Positions 35,701 through 49,500 of a DNA stretch of 64,000 nt are shown here, one piece after another. The stretch spans positions 1,854,342-1,918,341 of the forward strand of contig CM040763.1 of the NCBI GenBank assembly GCA_022829145.1, written 5' to 3'. Every line of letters begins with the position of its first letter. Positions within the stretch are counted from its first letter, which is position 1. The notes beneath the pieces are model-generated. The model did not search any database, was not told the DNA's origin, and saw nothing but the letters and a program-made list of their open reading frames with translations. This DNA is from Albula goreensis. Its lineage: Eukaryota > Chordata > Actinopteri > Albuliformes > Albulidae. The translations under genes and the position numbers were made by a program.

Positions 35701-38700
35701 CTGGGTCGGCCACCACCACCACCGGCCTTCGCCCTAGATAATAGCTGAGAGTGAAACATTAGCATGTTAGCATGGCCTGGCATCCTAAATAATAACAGAG
35801 AGAGATACCAGAGAGGAGACCATCAGCATCACCACAGGTCTCCTCCCTGGAGAATAACAGAAAGAGAAAGGCATTAGCACGTTAGCATGCCCCTATGACC
35901 TAAATAATAACAGAGAGAAACGGAGAGGGGGTGGAGGCATGGCTCTGTGCTCTAAATAATAACTGAGTGAGACAGAGAGGGGGATGTTAGCACGTTAGCA
36001 TAGCTCTGTGCCCTAAATTATAACAGAAACATAGAGGAGGGTGTTAGGACTGGGGTGGGGGCAGAGTCCAAGTTGCTGCAGGGCACCATGAATAAATAAC
36101 CACACACCCCCCCACCCCTCGTTCTCTATCTTCCGCTACATAGCACAGGAGGACAAAGGAATTCTATCTGAGTAGGAACCACCATTTCCTGTGTGTGTGT
36201 ATCTGAGTGTGTGTTTGCATGCCTGTGTGTGTCTTTGTATATCTATGAGTATCCGTGTGTGTGTGTTTGCATGCCTGTGTGTGTCTTTGTATATCTATGA
36301 GTATCCGTGTGTGTGTGTTTGCATGCCTGCGTGTGTCTTTGTATATCTATGAGTATCCGTGTGTGTGTGTTTGCATGCCTGCGTGTGTCTTTGTATATCT
36401 ATGAGTATCCGTTTGTGTGTTTGCATGCCGGTGTCTCTCTTTGGACATGTATGAGTATCTGTGTGTGTGTATGTGTGTTTGTGTGAGAGAGTGTGTGTCT
36501 CTGTATATCTATGAGTATCTGTGCATGTGTGTGTGCGTGCATGTGTGTGTGTGTCTCTGTATATCTATGAGTATCTGTGTGAGTGTGTGTGTGTAATTGT
36601 GGCTGCACTGAGCTCTCTCTCACCTCTAATAATAAAACTGTAATATTTTTTATTCCAAACCCCTCAGCTAAAGTGCAGAGACTCTCTCTCAAGAGCTCCA
36701 CCTGCTAAGCACTACAGAGGAATATAACTGTGAGCGATTAGTGATGTATGCATATTCATGTGCCTCTCATCAACGCTAATAATCATCTTTAAGGCAAACG
36801 GGAGACATGCAGTAATATCAGAAATCTGTGAAGCAGTTTCCACTATGGTTAAGTAGACCAATGTTGTGTCCTGCACAGGTACAGGTTTGCAGGTGTAGGT
36901 GTATGTATTGATCTGAGAATTCATGCAACTGGTCTTTCATCTGTGCACCAGAGCACCTTTTGTTTATCCATCTTTTTCTGGTCAATATGTAAGCATCAAT
37001 CATACTTCACCTTTACAGGTGAAACTGATATTGTCTTAGCAGTGTGCGGGTAGGATTTTCTCATTGCTAATGACACAGCAGCAGAGTTACATGCAGAGAC
37101 TGCAGGACTGTCATTCAGCATCTGCGTTGCACGCACCTGCCTCTTGCGTTATTTCTCAGTAACAAAACTGGCCACTTACCCACAAACTTTCCCGTACTTG
37201 TTTATCAGCTCTGCGTGAACGCCAAAGAAGCCCTAGAGGGGGAGGGGAAAATACATTTAGTTTCAATTTTAAAGGCTCCCAATTCCAGCTGGGACAGTCT
37301 GAGTCGGGAACAGCCACACCCCCCCTATGCAGCCGTCGCTGCCTGTCTCAGATATTACCTTCTCAATGTTTCACACAAGCCACAGTTCAGCTTATCACAT
37401 CTTTTCATTTCTATTGTTTGTTATGCAGGAAAGAATATTAAAAATGTATAAAATGCACAGATGATAAAACAGATATGGAAATTAAAAAAAAAAATCTTTG
37501 GGCTCATCTCTGTAGTGCTGCTGGTTTTCAGAGGACTCCAGAGGAAGGAGTGAATAGAGATAGGGAAGCATAAGGATGGAGTAAAAAACACATTCCTGAG
37601 AAGATTCTCTCTCTCTCCTTCTCTCTCTCATTGATGGACTGTAGAAGAGCACTTGGAAGGGGAATGAGGCGAGCGGAAGGAAAGTTTTGGGGCCAGCAGT
37701 ATCGATTGATGGTTATTGATTAGAAGGGCTGTGGTGTTACACTCATCACAGATCCATGGATCAAACCTGTGGAAACTTTCCCAGTCCTGAGTGTTGAGTC
37801 CTGTTATTGTCTTGTTTTTTAAATCATGTTTTTTTTCTGTTATTCATAGTTCTGACATCCTGACCAAACCGTTTTTTAGCCAGTTGCTCAATTAAGTTGC
37901 TGCATTAAGTGTTGATTTAGGAGAATGCAGGCTATCACAAGCAGTCATTCTGCAGTCCCCCAGCTGAGCTGCGCAGTCATTCTGCAGTCCCCCAGCTGAG
38001 CTGCGCAGTCATTCTGCAGTCCCCCAGCTGAGCTGCGCAGTCTCTCTACAGTCCCCCAGCTGAGCTGCGCAGTCTCTCTACAGTCCCCTGGCTGAGCTGC
38101 GCAGTCACTCTGTAGGCTGTCCCTGCAATTTCAGTCACTATGCACAACCAGATCAGTCGTGCTTTGTCTGTCACCATGAATGAGACCATACAGAATGACG
38201 GAGTCGTCTTATCTGAACGCCCTCACAATGTGACTGTCTCTCCAAATGTTCTCTGCGATGAAAAGCATCTTTTCCTGTAACTGTGAGATTTTTTTCTTGA
38301 CACTTGAGAAAGTGGGGAGGGGAGTGTTTTTATTTTTTTATTTTTTTTTGCTTTTTCACTCTGGGTTGGAGCTCTCTGTGAAACCAGCTATGTAGAATGT
38401 ATGGCCAGTCTTTAAGCTCTATATAGCATATACTCTGCCACCCAATATAATGATGAGGAAATAGCTCAATCAAAAAAGAAAACAAAAAATGAAAATACAA
38501 TGGAATACATACAGTATAACACCTACAGTTTCCAGCTGAAATTATGAATATTTTTATGACACTGCCTGTTAAAGCAGGAGGGTCTGAAACCAGACACTGT
38601 AAGAGCTGTGCTGACACAGAAACACAGAGAGGGGAGGGTTCATCTTTCCCCCTGGATGTGTGCTCAGCAGGCTGGCGGTCCAGACCGCAGCCCGGGAGCC

Positions 38701-40522
38701 CCCAGCGTCGCCAGCCACGGCTCTGCTTACGCAAGAGCACAGCTGGCTGAGCAGAAACAGGATCTGAACGACCGTAGAGGAGTGAAAGATCGTCCGCACG
38801 GCACACTGAGCGGAGGGGTTTTGCAGGAACTGAGGGGTCTGCGAAACACGCAATGAGCATGAGTGCATCTTCACACGCAAACGCATGCCTGCATATGCAG
38901 TGCACTCACAGACACATGCATGCCACACACTCAAACACACATGTAAACGCATGCACACATAGTGCACTCACGGACACATGCATGCCACACACTCAAACAC
39001 ACATGTACATGTACATACACAAAACACACTCTCAGACACATGCACACACACACACACGCCTCATGGCTACCAGTAATATCACTGATATCTCTTAGTCAAC
39101 AGGGAGATACGGCTCTCAGACAGAGAGAGAATATGAGTATCACTCTGAGAGAGCAAAGGGGGAGGTGTAATGAGAGAGGGAGAAAGAAAGAAAAAGAGAA
39201 TGAGAGAAACCAGGGGAACGAAAAAGAGTGAAAAGACTTAAAAGGTCTTCATTTAACATTGTATAAAACCTACAGTTCAGTGTGAGACTAAACAAACACA
39301 AAAACCCAAAATCCAAGCAACATGAAAAACAGATTAAAAGAAATAAACTGCAAGATTTTGCTCAATATGTTCACGCAGGTTCTTTTTTTGTTCGTTCCGC
39401 GCAACACCCCATGAATTTCCCATTACTATAGAACTAGAGACAGCGTTTAAGAAAAACACAGCACAACATGGCAAATGTAACAGTTTCAGCAGGGAGATGA
39501 AACAGCGGCCATCGCAAATCATCTACTCTGGTACTATCGCCACAGTCAATTTCAGCTACCACTAGGTGTCACTGTGGAGCAAAGGCTGCAGTGCTGAAGA
39601 CTCCCCTGTCCCATCAATCTGGGTTGGCTTTGTGCAGAAAAGGCATTTTTATAAGAATATTTTATCTCTTTTTTTTTTGGTAATGCTTCAGCATTACCAC
39701 AACATGTGATAATGTCTAGTACGTGTCTGCCACATTTTAACATTATGCATCACATGCCATGAAATTACTGAGTACAGCTCAGAATTTTTAAAAAGCCTGC
39801 TGTGGAAAAAAGTTGATAGAGAAATGTCAACAAAAGGACGGATGCTAGTTTGCTAGGGACAGATAATGCAAACGTCACTCGGCTCTACTCATACGCTCTA
39901 CTCTTATGCTTATGCACCGGAATTAAACTACAGCAGAGGACAGCCAGACAGAGAGAAATTTGTTTTATGTTTTGTTTATATCAATGTGTTTGCAGTTATT
40001 ATTTTGTGTCAAACGCTGCATGTTCTGCATTTTCGCACGATTCCATATGATGTTTGCCTTGGCAGTGCTACCAGCAAAGAACAGCTGAATGGTACTGAGA
40101 GAGAGGGAGAGAGAGAGAGAGGAGGAGAGACGGCACCGTTAGGAGTGAGGGGATACTGTATTAATCTGGTAATTACGCACCACCTCCCTCTCTCTCCTTA
40201 TCCCTCTCTTCTTTGCATATTCATCATTAAAATGAAGCTCTTTCCTATACATGTAATCTATTTAGGGGGCATTACAGCTCATTATGGGTGAATCTTCCCT
40301 TAATGAACAAACCTAATGAACTGCATGCTGATGGGGTGAGCCAGGCATTCCTCCCTGCCTGAGGCCTGAGGGGGTGGGGAGGGGGCCCAGTATGACTTCA
40401 CCCTGACGCTGTGGGAGAAGGTTAAACCCCCCCCCCCCTCCCCCTACTCCTCACAAGGCCATAATCTGCCTCTTCATATTCATTCATACGCCTGACGCAA
40501 AAGAGAATTATCTTGCCATTTT

Positions 40523-40563
<41 letters not shown>

Positions 40564-43500
40564 AGAAGAGCTAAAAAATTGTCCTCTTTCAAGCTGGAAG
40601 TCGAAATGACATGAGACTCAGTGGGCACCAGGTTTATACCTGGCTGTGAATGAACAGTGACCCCAACGACCTGCCAGGAGAGAGAGGGTACCTTTACGCG
40701 GACTGAGAGGAGCTTACCTTTCGAAAGAGGAACATGTTTCCATAGAAAGGAATAGGTTTTGGATGCTTGATGCCACACCGAGTTAAAATGGAGTATGGGA
40801 AGATGGAGTACCTAGAGAGAGAGAGAGAGAGGGAGAGAGTAGGTGGGAAACTGATGTTTATACTGTCCACATCAACAAAACAAAACAGCTGTGACTGTGC
40901 AGAAAAAAGTGGACATGATTACCAAACATGTGAACATCGATCACTGGCTGGAGCATAAAAATCAGACCAACAGAAAATATACCAGCCCTTAGAGGCCACG
41001 CCTCTCCCTAAAATACCAGTGTGAAAGACCAGAGAGGGCAAGAGAGGGAGAGAAAGCGAGAGCATCTGACTTTTAGTTTTGAATTATAGTTTTAGGCTTT
41101 TGCAGTGTAATTATGCAAACCTTAACAGATGCCAAACATTTATGATTTGCAATCAAAGAGCAATCATAAACCAAAAACTTACATCAAAAATGAATTATTC
41201 AAAATAACAGTACTTGTTAAAACCATTATTAAAATAGCTACAACAAATGACCTAAAGCCTCGCTTTTGGTGCCTCCCTCCTCTGACATTGCCTGCATTAA
41301 GGCAGCCAAGTGCAAAATACATCATTAGGTTCCATGTAAATTGCTTCATTAACATAACAAATCTTCTGAATCCCACTTATGTTATTCATCAATTTATGAA
41401 GAGGGAAATTACATAGCAAATGACTAAATGAACTGACATTAATATTACTACTGCCGTTGTCACGGTTACCCTGGATGGATGATGTATTTGTATTTCCTGC
41501 GTAACTTTACTAAAATATGCGCCTTCATCAGGGTTCATCTTATAATAATGAAAAATGATGAGCGCAGAGTGTGAACTATCATTTTTTTCCCCTTTTTCAG
41601 TGTCATTTTGTCATGATGAGCACTTTGTTCAAGACAGGGTGTGTGTCTTCCTTTTTTTTTCAATTCTGCTTAACTTTACTGTATTGCTCTAAGTTCTGCC
41701 AGTATTTTCTGTATATTCTGCCAGTAAAACTTCTTGAATTTTTATCTGGATTTGAGAAAGAGAAAGAGACACTAGACTACACTTCCACATCCCTATTTAG
41801 ACATTGAGAAACATTACCACTGACACGCTAAACATCACCCTATCACACTACTGTGACATCTGGGAACAACAACAATAACAAAACCGCAAAAGAAAATGAT
41901 GTGAAATTAAATTAGACTTGATAAGAGGGAGAGAGGGAGGGAGAAAGAAAGAGTGAATGTAGAATGAAAGAGCAGGATAAAAGCAGTATGTGAGAGAGAG
42001 CGAGAGAAAGGGGAAAGCAGAGATTACTCTGGCTTAATCACACAGATATGCAGCATAAGCAAAGCGCGACACACCAACACACAGCACTGACACCAGCAGG
42101 ATTTATTTGTACTGGGGAATGTAAAATTTCCACCAACAACAAAAAAAAAAGAGAAAAAAGAAAAGAAACGGTATGCATTATTCATCATCTCTGTTTGTGC
42201 TGACATGCAGCTCCTTTAATCCTGCTGCAGCAAGTGACTTTACGCCTCTCCACGGGATGTGATGGCACTTTATTCACTCATGTCGTCTGTCGCCTGTTCT
42301 AAGTGTCTCGTAGAATTTTGGGAGGAAAGGAAGATGCGAAGAAGACTGTTCCTCCCATTCAGCTGACAGTGGGTCACACAGGCGGTCTGTTTTTGGGAAG
42401 CGTAGCGTAGCACTCAGTCACACGGGGGCACTGACTCCTTTCCCATATGGACAGCTTATCCCTTCAGCAAGGTGATTCTCATGCTTTACTTCATCGACGT
42501 GCCACTGAAGAGACTAAAGACCTGATTTACTGAAGCGTTTAGTACGTGCAAAACTATTTTGCTGGTGCAAAAAGACGAAGAGAGCATGTGATTGGTTGAG
42601 GTAGCTTGTTTGCTCCAATCACAAGTCATGTCATTGAAAGTGCACACATGAAAATTCTAGCATGTGCTCAAGTCTTTGATAAATCTGGCCCTATTTGAAT
42701 TTGAGTCTAGCACAGTGGCTACAGTTTGTGGAAAGTAGTTGGCTGCAGTCATGCACGAGACAAAAAGGGAACTGCCGAGGCAACGTAGCGCCCATGCCAG
42801 CCCAGAGGAGGGCCAGTTATGACCACATCTGGGCCAACGTCATCATCCCAACCACTCCCAAGAATTTCATTAGCCTTTTAACCATTACGTGCATATTTCA
42901 CCATCCACTGCAATAAAAGCCGTGACACGTCCTTAATTATTGTCAGCACAGCAGCTCTGCCTCCCCCCCAACGCAAAATGAGTTACAGCTCCGTTATGCT
43001 AATGTTTGTTTCTGGCAGCGTTTTCAGAAGGCACAGAACACACAGAACAGCTGAGGCGGAGTGATGATGACTCCACAGTGCGACCCAGCGAGAGCCGGCA
43101 CGGTGAAAAATCCATCTTTTATTTGGGGGGAGAGCGGACATGTGCTCAGCCACCATTCTTGTGCCAATTCAGACAGACACTTCCATGATCTCAGCCTGCC
43201 TCATCCTGAAAGCCTGTGACTCTTTTCCCCAGCAACTTCCAGACACCTACTAGAGACGAGAACAGCTAAATCTGCACATTTCATCACAAACCACTTGTTT
43301 TTTTACAAATTTACTTTTAATTATGCTCAAACCATTTTTTTGCCATTGATTGTTTTTTCCCCACTGTTGGTTCTTAGTCTTTCACCCTTATTGATTAACA
43401 CATCAGAACCTCAATGGTACTAACTTCAGAATTATGGTGTGACTGGTGAACAGAACGCACTGAGGAACTTGTAGTGGCACATGTGACTATGCCGTATGAA

Positions 43501-46500
43501 TACCCAGCTATATGATATTTAAGATGCAAAAAGATGAGACACAGAAAGTCCCACACAGCATTGATTGCAAAAAACCTTGGAACACTGCACTTCTTTCCTT
43601 ATTCATCACTTTCTTCAGCATTTTATCTGTATCTCAGCCTCTTTTGCTGTGTGTGCATGTAGTGTTTAATCTTGTTGTTTTATTCGGTTTTCACATGTCT
43701 GTGATGCTTGTTGTGCACCTGCAAGAAAAATGCTGAGGAAATGCAAGTGTTACTGGTGCAGAAATACACTGGAGCACATAGTAACATGCAGGAGTGAGCT
43801 TCTGTGTACTCCAGTGTGTTTCTGCAGGAGTGAACCTTCTGTGTACTCCAGTGTGTTTCTGCAGTGGGGCATAGTAACATGCAGGAGTGGGGCTTCTGCT
43901 TCTCTGTGAGCTTCTGTGTACTCCAGTGTGTTTCTGCAGGAGTGGCTTCTGTGTACTCCAGTGTGTTTCTGCAGGAGTGGGCCTTCTGTGTACTCCAGTG
44001 TGTTTCTGCAGGTGGGCTTCTGTGTACTCCAGTGTGTTTCTGCAGGAGTGAGGTTTCTGTGTACTCCAGTGTGTTTCTGCAGGAGTGAGCTTCTGTGTAC
44101 TCCAGTGTGTTTCTGCAGGAGTGGGCTTCTGTGTACTCCAGTGTGTTTCTGCAGGAGTGGGGCTTCTGTGTACTCCAGTGTGTTTCTGCAGGAGTGAGCT
44201 TCTGTTTCTGCAGGAGTGGGGCTTCTGTGTACTCCAGTGTGTTTCTGCAGGAGTGAGGTTCTGTGTACTCCAGTGTGTTTCTGCAGGAGTGGGGCTTCTG
44301 TGTACTCCAGTGTGTTTCTGCAGGAGTGAGGCTTCTGTGTACTCCAGTGTGTTTCTGCAGGAGTGAGCTTCTGTGTACTCCAGTGTGTTTCTGCAGGAGT
44401 GTACTCCAGGTTTTCTGCAGGAGTGTGGTTTCTGTGTACTCCAGTGTGTTTCTGCAGGAGTGTGGCTTCTGTGTACTCCAGTGTGTTTCTGCAGGAGTGA
44501 GCTTCTGTGTACTCCAGTGTGTTTCTGCAGGAGTGGGCCTGTGTCTCCAGTGTGTTTCTGCAGGAGTGTGTTTCAGTGTGTTTCTGCAGGAGTGGGGCTT
44601 CTGTGTACTCCAGTGTGTTTCTGCAGGAGTGTGGCTTCTGTGTACTCCAGTGTGTTTCTGCAGGAGTGAGGTTTCTGTGTTCTCCAGTGTGTTTCTGCAG
44701 GAGTGAGCTTCTGTGTACTCCAGTGTGTTTCTGCAGGAGTGCGCTTCTGTGTACTCCAGTATGTTTCTGCAGGAGTGTGGCTTCTGTGTACTCCAGTGTG
44801 TTTCTGCAGGAGTGTGGCTTCTGTGTACTCCAGTGTGTTTCTGCAGTAGCGTGGACAAGCCCAAGTGTGATCCAAGTATTTGCTGACTTTTTGTTCCTCA
44901 GACAGCCCTGGCAGTATGCGACTGGTGTTCCATCTGCACTGTAAAAAGTAGTGAATCGGGAGACATGAATCAAGACTCACATGAATATGATTTTCTCCTC
45001 CCAAATCTTCATCACTGTGATGGGGCTGAGAAGTTCACTTTGGGAGGAGGGGAAGAAAAGGGGGGGTATATAAAAACTAAAGGAGCTCTGTACGGGACAC
45101 ATCAATTTTGGCTGGAATTCAGGATGTCCCGGCGCCCCTAGACAAGCGTGACGGGACACCGTTTTCACCGTTACGCTGGTGCTGCAGTGTCGTTTCCATC
45201 TATAATTATCTGTGCCCTGTCCTGGTTTCAGGAGGGTGTGCGATATATTTGTCAGCGGGTCATGGGACAGACGGTGCTGTAGATGGAGAAAATTACATTC
45301 AGGTTAGATCACCCAGCAACAGCCATTTGCACCACAGATTATGGCTTAATCAATTTCATTCTAATGTCGCTGTTGTTCTGTGTTTACATTTTTAATGCTA
45401 TCTTTTGTTGTGTGCTTTTGTGTTTGTATTGGGGTACACTGCTATCTTGACCAGGTTCCCCTTGAAAAGGAGATGACTATTGGGATTTCTCCTGAAAAAT
45501 ATAATAACATGATTAATAAAATAATAAATAAAATAAAAGATTGCTCACAGCCAAAGGCAGTGCCAGGGAGGGTGCTCTGAAACCCTCATTTGGTGACTCA
45601 CTGAGTAAGAGACTCTGAGTGAACGAGAATGCAGAGTCAGAGTGAATATGTGAATTAGTGAGTAAGTGAGATGGCTAGGAGACAAGGGAGAATAAGGACA
45701 GCTGGTGAGGTTTCAGTTGGCGAGTTGCTCCTGTCTCTATGTTGAACCAGTCAGTGAATAAAGTGAGAAAATGAGTATGGGAGTCAGGGATTCAGTGAGC
45801 GAATGAGTGAGTTTACTCATTGGTTATATGGGTTAGTGTGAAAGTGAATCAGTAAGTAACTCACTCAGGGAGTGAATGACTCAATGATTCAAAAAGTGAG
45901 TACATGGGTCAGTGAGTGATTCAGATATTGAGTGAATGACTCAGTAAGTGAGACGGCTGGAACAGAGGACAGGGGAGCATACCGGACGGAAGATGCTTGC
46001 GCAAGTGGACCTGTCTCTACCACTGATACAGGCCAGGGAGAGAGGCAGCTGCAGGGCTAATGTGACATGTTCCTGGAAGATCTGGCTTCTCATTCTGGCC
46101 CTCTGAAGAATAACAGTGTTTCCGTGGGAAAACCCAGAGCGTACTATCTGAGAGAGCAGTGATACAGTTTTTAGGATTAAAACAGTGGGTGGAAGCTGTT
46201 TAATGGTCTGGGTTATGTGATTCTCTCTGTAATACTGTGTCTGGAAGCCATTCTCTGTTTGATATTGTTATTGACAGAGACAGGTGGAGCAGGTGCTCAC
46301 CCTGTTAAATTCACTGAAGAAACAAACCAGGTATCCACAGAAAAGGTGCTACATAGCTACGATCAAGGCTACCGTATGTGAAGAGAAGGTTCTCCTGCAA
46401 TTTAACAATAAGACAAACCTGAATCAAATTTAAAAAGTCTTAGGTTTTTGTTTTACCTCACAAAAAGTCAAACTAAACTACAGCAAAATAAACAAAACAA

Positions 46501-49500
46501 AAAGAGAGTCTGAAACTGCCTGAACACTCAATTTCCACACGGTCTTCACTCAGTTGTGTTCAGGGGAAACAAAAAAGAGGTCTTTTTTTTGTAAGATGAA
46601 AAGGCAGCGTGGTGCGGCAGTGACAGGAGACGGATCTATGCCCTCTTATCTGAGCGCGCCACATTTCCGCGCGCCGCACAGCCTCTCCGCCGTTATTCCG
46701 TTATTTTTCTCCCGTTTGTCTCGCTTCTGATGGCGCTTCTTTCGTCTCATGAATAATGCAGCGAGACCCACGCGCGACTGTTCGGACAGGAAGTTTGACT
46801 CGCGCAACACGGGGCTCTCGCATTTCCTGCAAATCCAACCATGTATATTTTACAAAGACACGCCTCTTCCCTGCGCTAACAGCACCCATAAAGCCTACAA
46901 GAGCGCTAGGCACAGACGATTAAGGAACCGGATAAAACACAGTTATAAAGCTCTTGGTGTTTACCGGTTATAATGCACTGGAGGAAAAAGGAACACAACA
47001 AACCATTGTGTGACAACTCCAAAAATTACTGAATTCATTCATAAATAAATAAATAAATAAATAATAGTCCTCCTGTAGTAGCGTAGCACTCAAACACAGA
47101 TTCTGTGTATCTGTGATAAAGTGTGTACATTATTTTTGAGACTGACAAAGGCAATATAAATTCCGGTTATGTCTGGATTTGTTGTAATGTTTCACAGAAA
47201 TGCTGCGCTTCTGTAAAGACTTATTATATTATCCAAGAGTCTCTGAATGCTTTTCAAAAAGCCCCCATCTCCACTCCTCAGTTTACACTGATGCTGCTGT
47301 CACTGCATAGGAAGGCACACATTACAGACAGGCTATTCATAATATACAGATGGATTATGCCCGTGGGTCCCCGGCTGAATTTGTCAAAGTAATGATCTCT
47401 GGAAGTTAGATAAGATCCTGGACACAAAAGAGGGCGATGAAGAGGGGGAGGGGGGTCACGGGAGACGAGGGGCCCCCACCCCTTCAACAGGGGTGCCCAA
47501 TGTTAAGGAGGGGGCTGGTGGGGTCGCGGGCTTTTGTTGTTTCTCCGTAACTAATGCAGTCCATTCACATTATACAGTAAACATCATGATTGAACTAGAT
47601 TAAAGATGGATTCGTTTACTGAATTAGGTGTTTTATATACGTAAACACTCCATACTCGGCCACACACACACATCATAAACAACAGCATACACATGTAAAC
47701 AAACACATAGATGTACGTGACCAAGCATGCGTGCAAACACAAAGTTGGACGCACACATAAACATACCACACAACAGCGATCGGCAGCAGGCGTTTCCCCT
47801 CTGGGACCGCCCCCCTCCCCCAAGGGTCATGGTTATTAATGACTCGCAGGTGTACAGTTGTGTAGTGATCACCTAAGCGGCTTGCCGCCATCCCCTCTGC
47901 GCGTCGCTGCTCTCCGCTGAACCCGTCTCTGTCACACTCCGTAACTCAGCGCGGCAGATCAAACAGAATACCGAACAGAGAGCGGCGTGGGACGGGGACG
48001 GGGGAGAAAGCTCTGCCTTTTAGCATTAGCTTCACATAGCAAAGCTTCCCCCCACTTCTGCCATTAAAGTTCCTTCCCCCTTTCACTGTAAAAACCCCAC
48101 TTATGCCGATGTGCTTGAGATGACATGTCTCAACTTGTAGTTTAAAAATGGTGTTTAACAATGGTCCAAGTTCAGAAAATTGACATGCCAGTGAAAGTAT
48201 GCGTAATAGAACAGTTAGGCCATTTTCTGGCTTCCTTCCAGAACAGTTTCTCAGGTGTCCCGATTCATATTCTTGCATGCATTACAGTGTGTTGTGATGC
48301 AGCCATTTTGTTCACAAAGTTACTGCAGAAATGGTACTGAACTGTTACAGACAAGTGTTACTTTTCCAGATAGGCTGGTGTAGATGTGCGTCACGACTGA
48401 ATGCCTATGTATTTCTTTGAGCAAAATCAGGAAGTAAGTATGGCAGGAGTGGGGCTTTGACCTCATGCAGTGAAACATGCACCCTCTGTTCTGCCAGTAG
48501 AGCTGGGCCCAGCTGCGCAGATGATATCTGCAGGGTAAAAGAACAGCCATCTGCGCAGCTGGGGGAGGCCCCGCCCCTCAGGCCCATAACCTGAATAAGA
48601 ATCCGTGAGGGCAGATGCACTTTTGTACCCACAGAGCACAAAAACACAGACAAATCAACCTATGTGTGAGTGTGTGTGTTTTTAGAAAAACAACCTCATT
48701 ATTTTTGAGCACATCAGGTTTTGTGCGTTTGGTCCCTCAGGACCTTTCCGCTGCTTTCTGTTCTATTAATACGTTGGGTCTCTGAGCTCCCTTCACCTCA
48801 GGCACACTGGTAGGAGTGAGCTGCGTTATTTCCACTCAGTAAACAGCAACCAGAGTTTGTTTTTCTGACTCCTCTCTCACAACCGTGGTGAAATGGTTAT
48901 TCATATGCACCACATCCCTGCTGGGGTGCTGGACTCTGCTGGGGGAACTTCCTGTGAAAGACACTTCCTGTTTGTGGCTCACCCCCGGCCAAACTCACTT
49001 CCTGCTATTGCAGCTGTGGCAGCCATGGCTAAATCAGGACCATGGCAGCTGTGACACTGGTCAGATTCTCTGAGAGCAGCTTGCAGAAGGAGTGATACAT
49101 TTAAGACACGCCTCCTCTCACTATTCAACCCAATTCTGTGAGTCCCATAGGTTATGTTTGAGTAACTGCCATATGTATCCACCCTGTCCTTACACCCACC
49201 ATCACAGAGTTGATTTGATTGGTTACTGATGTTGCCAGCATTCTGAAAGTGGGTGGATCTATGGCTATGAACTGTGCTGCTTTCACCAGCTGATGTAGAA
49301 ACTGTTTTCACCCAGTCCTGGAGTTGTACCGGTAACTTTGGTTTGGTTATTTAAACCATCACTGCTGTGCAGTTCAGCATGTGGACACACATGCAGGCCA
49401 ACTGCAGCACAACGAATGGGTCAGCTGGCCCACGTTAACCAAAGCCTGTGATTAATGCGGAGAGGGGGGCGGGGTGGGATGGGGCTGGGAGTGGGGATGT

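Larger units (their letters stand above)
35745..40717 (-). other. tbxas1: tbxas1 introns 2 and 3
   Basis: It holds a degenerate GTTAGCAT/AATAATAACAGAG repeat (35,750-36,050), a 52-bp GT-rich array, a 32-bp array, CA-rich repeats (38.86-39.06 kb) and a 36-base poly(T) run near 40,527-40,562. Only exon 37180-37232 is coding. Confidence 0.75.

Noticed and set aside
38330..38905. 191-codon minus frame
   Set aside because: No recognisable domain, low-complexity ends, lies in tbxas1 intron 2; likely chance.
43680..45004. Minus-strand frames of about 390-407 codons rich in [11 protein letters not shown]
   Set aside because: Repeat translation of the 36-37-bp array; overlapping frames give the same words, which real genes do not.
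46600..46980. GC-richer island as a possible nested gene or promoter
   Set aside because: No supported coding frame or start; kept only as a possible regulatory stretch within the intron entry.
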